A stretch of DNA of 64,000 nucleotides from SPJN01 sp965229935 (GTDB lineage: Bacteria; Pseudomonadota; Alphaproteobacteria; SPJN01), in the NCBI GenBank assembly GCA_965229935.1, contig CBDDKB010000002.1:248001-312000 (forward strand), given 5' to 3'. Positions 58,701 to 64,000 of the stretch are shown here, piece after piece (position 1 is the stretch's first letter; each line of letters starts with the position of its first letter). Made by a program: the position numbers and the translations under genes. The notes under the pieces were generated by a model. The model was not told the DNA's origin. It did no database searches and worked only from the letters and a program-made list of their open reading frames with translations.

Positions 58701-59257
58701 CGCAGACGCAATTCTGCTTCATGGCGGCGTGAGTGCAGCCCGGTGATCCCGGCTGCTTCTTCAAGGATTGATCGGCGATCCTTTGGTTTGGCTGAAATCA
58801 GGGCGCCAACGCGGCCTTGGCTGACAAGCGCGGGGGAATGCGCACCTGTTGAGCTGTCCGCAAATAAAAGCTGCACATCGCGGGCGCGCACATCATTGCC
58901 GTTAATCCGATAGCCTGACCCTGCGCCCCGTTCGATGCGGCGCGAAATTTCAAGATCATCACTGTCGTTAAAGGCGGCTGGGGCCGTGCGGTCGCTATTG
59001 CCCAGCGCCAAGGTCACTTCTGCCATATTGCGGGCCGGCCGATTAGTGGTGCCAGAGAAAATGACATCTTCCATGCCTGTGCCGCGCATGGATTTGGGGC
59101 TGGTCTCACCCATCGCCCAACGCAGGGCTTCGACAAGGTTTGACTTGCCGCAACCATTGGGGCCAATCACACCGGTCAGGCCCGGTTCAATCAACAATTC
59201 GGTCGGCTCGACGAAGCTTTTAAAGCCACTTAACCTAAGCGCATTGAATTCAACCAT
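55793..59257 (-). CDS. smc: Chromosome segregation protein SMC
   Basis: A 1154-residue SMC ATPase. Walker A GPNGCGKSN (residues 32-40) is near the N-terminus. A long coiled coil follows, then the hinge near the middle (DNA around 57.5 kb, EYADTELLPDGVVPLSDF), a second coiled coil, and a C-terminal head with the ABC signature LLSGGEQALTALAL and Walker B CVLDEVDAPLDD. It condenses and arranges the chromosome with ScpAB. Length is normal for alphaproteobacteria. dsbA-like gene upstream on the same strand with a 58-nt gap, an order shared by many relatives. Confidence 0.97.
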   Translation of the reverse strand: MVEFNALRLSGFKSFVEPTELLIEPGLTGVIGPNGCGKSNLVEALRWAMGETSPKSMRGTGMEDVIFSGTTNRPARNMAEVTLALGNSDRTAPAAFNDSDDLEISRRIERGAGSGYRINGNDVRARDVQLLFADSSTGAHSPALVSQGRVGALISAKPKDRRSILEEAAGITGLHSRRHEAELRLRAAETNLTRLDDVMAQIETQLASLKRQARQATRYRNLQGHIRRHEALLLHLKWTEARLQVEENRERLKKTEAEVATATQAAAEAARVEALAQHALPPLREKEAEMAAALHRLSVERDGLAKEEERARQKMAELEGQLAQIDTDLEREGTLAKDAASALERLDAEKETLDAARAGEADRIAEAQAAVTQAQETLRTDEDALHVLTERAAALAARRSGFEREIRETGGRLERLIAQLSSIDQEKAQIERELREDEALAAARTRLAEAEAALTAAQDAQAAAEEATRTAEQNESAARDRMNEARNVAHRIKAEEQALTNLLDTGATGDYPPMVDEMSVEPGYEKALGAALGDDLEASFDPDAPAHWAKLDEYADTELLPDGVVPLSDFVQAPAALKRRLSHIGLVEDRADGGRLHGLLKPGQRIVTRDGDLWRWDGLTAAADAPSAAAKRLEQRNRLSDLIMEREVAERTADDALKQHEGQKEVLDAAKMADQNARKARRSAEDSLSNARRKLAEFEQVEAKRQTRLQSLIDNAERLTQDRTDSETRLTEAKDGLGRLEPQETLDGEISAKRAHVDGLRAGLAEARSHQSGLQQEAQVRATRLSTIARERQGWVDRSGNSIKQIEALNNRKKNALAQQEELQNLPEHLKAKRTLLLDKIGEAEQNRRDAADKLAEADSLLAEAGKWARAVNEALGTHREDRAKISGHLEGAEERLADSAARIHEVLQCAPQKALELAELKEGETPPPANDVEEKLEKLKREREGMGAVNLRAEEESRELTEQLEGMEAEKADLEGAISRLRGGIQSLNKEGRERLLAAFDSVNEKFTRLFGVLFGGGTAHLELIESDDPLSAGLEIYASPPGKKLQVMTLLSGGEQALTALALIFAVFLTNPSPICVLDEVDAPLDDANVERFTNLVETIAKETGTRFLIITHHAVTMAKMHRLFGVTMAERGVSQLVSVSLEHAEELIAAE

Positions 59258-59315
59258 GTGATGTTCCCCTACATAACATTATATTTGTTACTGCGTTACT
59301 TGGTGCTGTGCGGGC

Positions 59316-59984
59316 CTAGTCGGCCAACACCTCGTCGAATGTTGATTTGGTAAAGGGCTGCGTCAGCAATTTGCCATTGACGACAAAGCTGGGCGTGCCT
59401 TGAATGTCGTAATTGGCCTGGGCGTCATAGCGTGCCTTGACGATTGAGTTGAACAAGGCTTCATCTGCCATGCATGTGTCAAAGTCTGCGCGGGCCATGC
59501 CGCCCAGTTGTGCGATCTGGGCCAATGCCTCAATCGGGTCACCTGCCGTTGCCCATTGCCGTTGCTGGGCAAACAGGACTTGGGTAAAGGCCGCATTTTT
59601 TGAACCGCCACAGGCCGCCAGCATGGTTGCCTTTGCTGCCAACATATCAAGCGGGAAGGGGTGCAATTCCAGATAGACCTTGCCCGTGTCGATATATTCA
59701 GCCTTTAGGACGGGCAGATCATCCTTGTGAAAGGTTGCGCAATGGGGGCAGGTCAGGGAGGCAAATTCCACGATCTTGATCGGCGCGTCCGGGTCGCCAT
59801 AGGCCACAATGGTCTGATACCCTGCAGCAGATGTCGGCAATGTGCCTTCTGTCAGGTTGGATGTTCCAGAATTGCCGCCATTTGTGGCGCTGCCTGAGCT
59901 GCCAGATTGTCCGGTTGCATAAAAAATAGCGCCCCCGGCGAGCAAAATAAGCGCAACAAGGCCAATCACAAGATTTCGGTTCAT
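59316..59984 (-). CDS. DsbA family thiol-disulfide oxidoreductase
   Basis: A 222-residue thioredoxin-fold protein with an N-terminal membrane anchor or signal (residues 5-25). A Ser/Gly/Asn-rich linker follows, then FASLTCPHCATFH with active-site Cys79 and Cys82 and the cis-proline in QGTPSFVVNGK. It works in the periplasm in disulfide exchange, in the DsbA/BdbD-like class. The linker (about 26-46) may tether the domain. It is followed after 58 nt by smc. Confidence 0.92.
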   Translation of the reverse strand: MNRNLVIGLVALILLAGGAIFYATGQSGSSGSATNGGNSGTSNLTEGTLPTSAAGYQTIVAYGDPDAPIKIVEFASLTCPHCATFHKDDLPVLKAEYIDTGKVYLELHPFPLDMLAAKATMLAACGGSKNAAFTQVLFAQQRQWATAGDPIEALAQIAQLGGMARADFDTCMADEALFNSIVKARYDAQANYDIQGTPSFVVNGKLLTQPFTKSTFDEVLAD

Positions 59985-60063
59985 ATACCTATCCCCTACT
60001 ACATATTGGGGGTCATTATAGGTCGAACCACAACATCTCTCAATTCCTGATCAAACAGAATCC

Positions 60064-60630
60064 CTACTTATCCACAAGAATCTTCTCGCCCAGTCCAGCT
60101 AATGCCTCGCGAAGCTCCGGGTCTTCTATGTCTTTGAGTCTGTTGCTCAATTCAGTTTTCTTGGCCTCAGACAGGGTGGGATTTGCGGGTTTTTCATCAC
60201 CAAACAGGCTGGCCAGACCCGTTTTGGCCGGGCCTGACGGTGCCGATTTTCGGGCTGATTGGGTGATTTTCAGCCGCGCAATGGCGTTATAGCCATAAAA
60301 TTGGTTTATCCTGTCGATCAGGCGCGGGGCCTCCATATCAATAAGTGGTGCGGCTGCGCCACTGGCGCGAAGGGTCAAGATCCCCTCCCGCGCGGCCAAA
60401 CCGGGAAAGCGGATTTCGACGGGTTGGCACAGGGGCCCCAGTTCTGGCCCGGCAATATCCTGCCATTGGCGAATAATCTCAGCCTTTACAAAGCCGCGCT
60501 TGCGCAGGACCTGATCTGTCAGCCCGGGCAGGCGGTCGGCCACACGTTCAAACCCCCGGGCACGGCGCAGCTTGCGCGGCGTGACGGGCTTGATCTCTGG
60601 ATCATCATTTTTGTCCGACGGTTTGGCCAT
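60064..60630 (-). CDS. DUF721 (DciA-like) protein
   Basis: A 188-residue protein with a DUF721 domain: RVADRLPGLTDQVLRKRGFVKAEI, then WQDIAGPELGPLCQPVEIRFPG and ASGAAAPLIDMEAPRLIDRINQFYGY. DUF721/DciA proteins in many bacteria assist loading of the DnaB replicative helicase. A C-terminal acidic tail (after residue 150) is extra. The ATG at 60630 (MAKPSDKND) is preferred over 60684, which would add 18 basic residues that are less family-like. Divergent from mutY by 66 bp. Confidence 0.87.
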   Translation of the reverse strand: MAKPSDKNDDPEIKPVTPRKLRRARGFERVADRLPGLTDQVLRKRGFVKAEIIRQWQDIAGPELGPLCQPVEIRFPGLAAREGILTLRASGAAAPLIDMEAPRLIDRINQFYGYNAIARLKITQSARKSAPSGPAKTGLASLFGDEKPANPTLSEAKKTELSNRLKDIEDPELREALAGLGEKILVDK

Positions 60631-60696
60631 TTTCACCTTGCTTGGTTCCCGGTCGCGGGGCACACACAGGGTAGACTTTTTCAACAGGTTTGTCGC

Positions 60697-61791
60697 GTGT
60701 CCAGTAAGAAACTAGCAGCCAAGACCGAAACACTGCATCAAGATTTGCTAAGCTGGTATGATCGGCATGCGCGCAGCCTGCCTTGGCGTGTCAGTCCCGC
60801 AGATCGCAAGGCGGGTGTTGTGCCTGACCCTTATCGCGTCTGGTTGTCTGAGATTATGTTGCAGCAAACCGTGGTGAAGGCTGCGGCCCCCTATTTTGAA
60901 AAGTTCACAACCACATGGCCGACGGTTGGCGATCTTGCTGCCGCGCGTATTGAGGATGTCATGGCAGCATGGGCAGGGCTTGGCTATTACAGTCGCGCGC
61001 GGAACCTGCATGCCTGCGCAGTTCAGATTGTTGACGACTGGCAGGGCAAATTTCCTGAGGATGAGCAGGATTTGTTGAGCCTGCCCGGGATTGGCCCCTA
61101 TACCGCTGCTGCTATTTCGACCATCGCCTTTAACAGGCCGGCCAATGTGGTTGATGGGAATGTAGAACGTGTCATGGCGCGCCTGTTCAATAGTGATGCG
61201 CCGATCCCGACGGGAAAAAAGGAATTGGCAGCCTTGGCCGCTCCCTTGGTTCATGGTGACAGGCCCGGCGATTATGCACAGGCGTTGATGGATTTGGGGG
61301 CAACGATTTGCACGCCGCGCAACCCGGCCTGTTCTTTATGTCCATGGATGGGTCATTGCGCCGGGCGCAAGGCGGGGCGGGCCGCCGATCTGCCCCTGCG
61401 CGAAAAGAAAAAGCCAAAGCCTGTCCGCCGCGGCACAGCCTATTGGTTGCGCGATGGACGCGGGAAGATCCTGTTGGTGCGCCGCCCTGATAAAGGTCTG
61501 TTGGCCAAGATGATGGGTCTGCCGACGATGGGCTGGGAAACCGCAAGCGCGGACGGTAGCGCTAACCCTGGAAAGCTTGGTCTGCCCAAAAGTGGCTGGC
61601 GCACTCTGGATGGTGAGGTGCGCCACGTCTTTACGCATTTTGAACTGCACCTGACAATAAAGGCCGCGCGTCTGAAGACGACAGGCGACAAAGGTCTGGG
61701 TCAGTGGATTACTGAGGATGATTTGGCGGATGCAGGTCTGCCAAGCGTGATGCGCAAGGTGGCGCGCCACGCCCTGTCAGAAGGGGCTTAG
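60697..61791 (+). CDS. mutY: A/G-specific adenine glycosylase MutY
   Basis: A 364-residue base-excision repair enzyme that removes adenine opposite 8-oxoguanine. The N-terminal catalytic domain has LSEIMLQQTVVKAAAPYFEKF, the HhH region LPGIGPYTAAAI and VVDGNVERVMAR. The [4Fe-4S] ligands are in CTPRNPACSLCPWMGHC with the C-X6-C-X2-C-X5-C spacing. A C-terminal NUDIX-like domain recognises 8-oxoG. The start is GTG 60697, with AGG upstream, because the frame before it is antisense to DUF721. Its stop overlaps the ccrM stop (TTAG, 61788-61791). Confidence 0.95.
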   Translation: MSSKKLAAKTETLHQDLLSWYDRHARSLPWRVSPADRKAGVVPDPYRVWLSEIMLQQTVVKAAAPYFEKFTTTWPTVGDLAAARIEDVMAAWAGLGYYSRARNLHACAVQIVDDWQGKFPEDEQDLLSLPGIGPYTAAAISTIAFNRPANVVDGNVERVMARLFNSDAPIPTGKKELAALAAPLVHGDRPGDYAQALMDLGATICTPRNPACSLCPWMGHCAGRKAGRAADLPLREKKKPKPVRRGTAYWLRDGRGKILLVRRPDKGLLAKMMGLPTMGWETASADGSANPGKLGLPKSGWRTLDGEVRHVFTHFELHLTIKAARLKTTGDKGLGQWITEDDLADAGLPSVMRKVARHALSEGA

Positions 61792-62894
61792 CTGTTCAGC
61801 TCTGCCCTGATTTGTTGACGGAACAGGTCAATCGGGACCCGCTTTCCTTTTTGACTGACATGCCAAAAGGTCCAGCCATTGCAGGCTTCTGCCCCCTGAA
61901 CATGGGCACCGATTTTGTGGATTGATCCTGTGGCGTCCCGCGCCGCCAGTGTGCCGTCGGCGCGCACCTTTGCTGATAGTTTGCCGCGCGCATCGGTTAG
62001 GACGCTGCCCGGTTTGATCATGCCGCGTTCAACCACATTGCCAAAGGGCACACGCGGTAGGGCGCGTTTCGATTGGGTGGTGGTCAGGCTTTCTGGATCA
62101 ATTTGTTTGACCTTGGCGATGCGCTTTTTTGCGCCTTCGATATAAGTGTCATCGCGTTCAATGCCGATATAGTGACGGCCCAATTGTTTGGCGACCGCAC
62201 CTGTCGTGCCTGTGCCAAAGAACGGGTCAAGAATGACATCGCCGGGATTGGTGGATGACAGGATCACCCGGTGCAGCAGGCTTTCAGGTTTTTGGGTTGG
62301 GTGCAGCTTTTGACCGTCATCACCCTTCAACCGTTCACCCCCCGTGCAAAGCGGCAAGGTCCAGTCAGACCGCATCTGCAGATCATCATTCAGGGCCTTC
62401 ATCGCCTCATAATTAAAAGTGACGTTTTTGGCGTTTTCATCGCGGCTGGCCCAGATCATGGTTTCGTGGGCGTTGGTGAAACGCTTGCCCCGGAAGTTCG
62501 GCATGGGATTGGTTTTGCGCCAGATAATATCGTTCAAAATCCAATAGCCAAGATCCTGCAAGATCGCGCCGACGCGGAAAATATTGTGGTAGGAGCCGAT
62601 GACCCAAATCGTCCCCCTGGGCTTGAGGACGCGCTTGGCCTCTTTCAGCCAATCATGGGTGAATTTGTCATAAACGGCAAAGCTGGCGAACTTGTCCCAG
62701 TCATCATCAACCGCATCGACGGTGCTGTTGTTGGGACGCTTCAACTCGCCGGACAATTGCAAATTATAGGGCGGGTCAGCAAAGATCACATCGACTGACT
62801 CATCGGGCAGGCTGCGCAATGTTTCGATCGAGTCGCCTTGCAAAATCACATCTGTTGCAAGATCGGTCGTTTTTGTATCGGATTTGCGCGCCAT
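61788..62894 (-). CDS. ccrM: GANTC adenine DNA methyltransferase CcrM
   Basis: A 368-residue beta-class N6-adenine methyltransferase. Motif IV DPPYNL comes near the N-terminus, followed by TNAHETMIWASR, and motif I is FFGTGTTGAVA, the order that defines this class. The C-terminal domain (DARGKLSAKVRADGTL, then ACNGWTFWH) is the RAMA-type region that recognises DNA in CcrM. It methylates GANTC after replication and couples gene expression to the cell cycle. The start is ATG 62894 behind GGGGAG; an in-frame ATG at 62939 is less likely. Neighbours rnhB and mutY are conserved. Confidence 0.95.
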   Translation of the reverse strand: MARKSDTKTTDLATDVILQGDSIETLRSLPDESVDVIFADPPYNLQLSGELKRPNNSTVDAVDDDWDKFASFAVYDKFTHDWLKEAKRVLKPRGTIWVIGSYHNIFRVGAILQDLGYWILNDIIWRKTNPMPNFRGKRFTNAHETMIWASRDENAKNVTFNYEAMKALNDDLQMRSDWTLPLCTGGERLKGDDGQKLHPTQKPESLLHRVILSSTNPGDVILDPFFGTGTTGAVAKQLGRHYIGIERDDTYIEGAKKRIAKVKQIDPESLTTTQSKRALPRVPFGNVVERGMIKPGSVLTDARGKLSAKVRADGTLAARDATGSIHKIGAHVQGAEACNGWTFWHVSQKGKRVPIDLFRQQIRAELNS

Positions 62895-62987
62895 TTTCGC
62901 CGCTCCCCAGCCTGAGTGCCTTAATTCAAAGGCGCGCATCGTGAGTCAAGCGGGAGTCGCCGTCAATAGTTATTTTGAATCAATGGG

Positions 62988-63650
62988 TTAATTGGATTCG
63001 CAGCTACTAGATATTGTGGCTGCGGCGGCGACAGGCGCAAAACTGAGTCTGTGGTGCGGGGTCACCCCATGGGTTTTCAACGCCTCAATATGCTGTTTTG
63101 AGCCATATCCGGCATTAGTGTGCCATCCATAATGGGGAAATTCCCCTGCAAGATCGGTCATGATCCGGTCACGGGTGACTTTTGCGATGATTGAGGCTGC
63201 CGCGATGGAGAGGGAGCGGGCATCCCCCTTCACCAAAGCCTCAGCCGGGCAGGGCAGATCGGGAATGAAGCGCCCATCAACCAAGGCCCCCTTGGGGCTT
63301 GCGGTTTTACACAGCGCATCAAAGGCGCGGCGCATGGCAAGCAGGCTTGCCTTGTGGATATTGTTGATGCGGTCAAGCTCTGCCACCTCAATCACGCCAA
63401 GGCCGAATTGTGCTGTTTCCATTAGCGCGGTGAATAATGTTTCGCGCCGTTTAGGTGTCAGCTTTTTGGAATCATGCAGGCCATCAGGGCATGTCGTGGG
63501 ATCGATAATGGCTGCCGCCGCGATCAACGGACCGGCAAGGGGCCCGCGCCCCACCTCATCAATTCCCGCTACGGGTATGACGCCATGACGGTCTATCAAT
63601 GCCTGTTCATGGGTGAAGTCTGGACGGTAATCCGGTGTGGCTTTGGGCAT
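62988..63650 (-). CDS. rnhB: Ribonuclease HII
   Basis: A 220-residue enzyme that removes ribonucleotides embedded in DNA and RNA primers. It has the catalytic DEVGRG at about residues 31-36, HDSKKLTPKRRE, the NIHKASLLAM stretch and SIIAKVTRDR with further active-site residues, and ends with the common HHRLSFAPV. Its start is directly adjacent to the stop of the radical SAM gene, so they are co-transcribed, with ccrM 93 nt further. Confidence 0.95.
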   Translation of the reverse strand: MPKATPDYRPDFTHEQALIDRHGVIPVAGIDEVGRGPLAGPLIAAAAIIDPTTCPDGLHDSKKLTPKRRETLFTALMETAQFGLGVIEVAELDRINNIHKASLLAMRRAFDALCKTASPKGALVDGRFIPDLPCPAEALVKGDARSLSIAAASIIAKVTRDRIMTDLAGEFPHYGWHTNAGYGSKQHIEALKTHGVTPHHRLSFAPVAAAATISSSCESN

Positions 63651-64000
63651 TTAGTCATCGGCAAATAGGGACAGTTGGTCCGACGGTACAGAAAACAGGT
63701 CAGAGCGCAAGTCCAGTATCTGTCGATTTAGGTCAAGCCGTTTGCAGGCCAGCACAAACCGTTGGCGCAAAGTCTGTGCCAGCGGGCCTGACCCACGTGC
63801 CCGTTTATGGAAGGTGGCGTCATAATCCTTGCCATCGCGCATTTGCCGGATCAATGACATAACCCGTTCGGCCCTGTCGGGAACAGCGGTGTGCAACCAG
63901 TCCACAAACAGGTCGCGCACTTCAAGCGGCAGGCGCAACAGGATGAAGCTGGCATAGATCGCGCCATTGTCCGCCGCGGCTGTCAAAATAGCCTCAAGCT
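63651..64000 (-). CDS. PA0069-family radical SAM protein, C-terminal part (runs off window end)
   Basis: The visible 116 codons are the C-terminal end of a longer gene that continues past base 64000. The segment YASFILLRLPLEVRDLFVDWL, followed by PDRAERVMSLIRQMRDGKDY and RARGSGPLAQTLRQRF, matches the C-terminus of PA0069-type radical SAM proteins, which lie beside rnhB and ccrM in many alphaproteobacteria. The CxxxCxxC cluster region is outside the window. Function unknown in the family at large. Confidence 0.85.
   Translation of the reverse strand, partial: LEAILTAAADNGAIYASFILLRLPLEVRDLFVDWLHTAVPDRAERVMSLIRQMRDGKDYDATFHKRARGSGPLAQTLRQRFVLACKRLDLNRQILDLRSDLFSVPSDQLSLFADD

Noticed and set aside
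60259..60696. N-terminal extension of mutY by 146 codons
   Set aside because: It is antisense to DUF721, has no family similarity, and MutY begins naturally at the GTG at 60697.

Overview
The window is a 64 kb stretch of chromosome from an alphaproteobacterium. The evidence is a CcrM-type DNA methyltransferase beside rnhB, a PA0069-family radical SAM gene and mutY; an F0 operon in the order atpI-B-E-b'-b; the alphaproteobacterial IMPase-type histidinol phosphatase; an ScfR/RamB-type acyl-CoA regulator; and a small RNA resembling the alphaproteobacterial MmgR/ar8 family. Genes are tightly packed, GC is moderate, and I see no tRNA, rRNA, CRISPR array, IS element or prophage. Family-level placement is not possible from the sequence alone.

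Layout. 1-10.6 kb: mixed housekeeping and catabolic genes (alpha/beta hydrolases, HisN, an XRE regulator, TypA/BipA, MFS, GNAT, N-formylglutamate amidohydrolase, ROK regulator), with an sRNA candidate at about 6.4 kb. 10.7-29.4 kb: acyl-CoA and short-chain acid metabolism: a RutE-like reductase with an MFS transporter, two acyl-CoA dehydrogenases, methylmalonyl-CoA mutase (mutA-mutB) with its chaperone meaB, a large unrecognised repeat protein, an ScfR-type regulator, isocitrate lyase, RraA, an SDR and a lactone oxidase. 29.4-35 kb: a D-threonine aldolase-like enzyme and a compact chaperone-usher pilus operon with spore-coat-U pilins. 35-43 kb: SMP-30 lactonase, SDR, HSL-type esterase, queC-queD-queF, TetR, rpmJ, HAD hydrolase, saccharopine-dehydrogenase-like protein, peroxiredoxin. 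43-46 kb: phage-type regulator and ispH-thrB-rnhA. 46-52 kb: glycine cleavage operon gcvT-gcvH-gcvPA-gcvPB behind a tandem glycine riboswitch. 52-64 kb: GyrI-like protein, ATP synthase F0 operon, smc, DsbA-like thioredoxin, DUF721, mutY, ccrM, rnhB and the 3' part of a radical SAM gene.

How the genes work together. The centre of the window looks like a propionyl/acetyl-CoA assimilation locus: acyl-CoA dehydrogenases feed acyl-CoAs, MutAB/MeaB converts methylmalonyl-CoA to succinyl-CoA, isocitrate lyase opens the glyoxylate route, and an ScfR/PccR-like regulator sits between them with a repeated A/T-rich motif in its own promoter. The gcv operon is a self-contained glycine catabolic unit.

Most unusual points: a diverged duplicate of the last 21 codons of gcvPB just behind that gene, next to a strong hairpin and a REP-like palindrome; the 642-residue secreted repeat protein; the MmgR-like sRNA; a QueD homologue without the usual nucleophilic cysteine; and four convergent gene pairs that share their stop codons in a TTAG/CTAG overlap.
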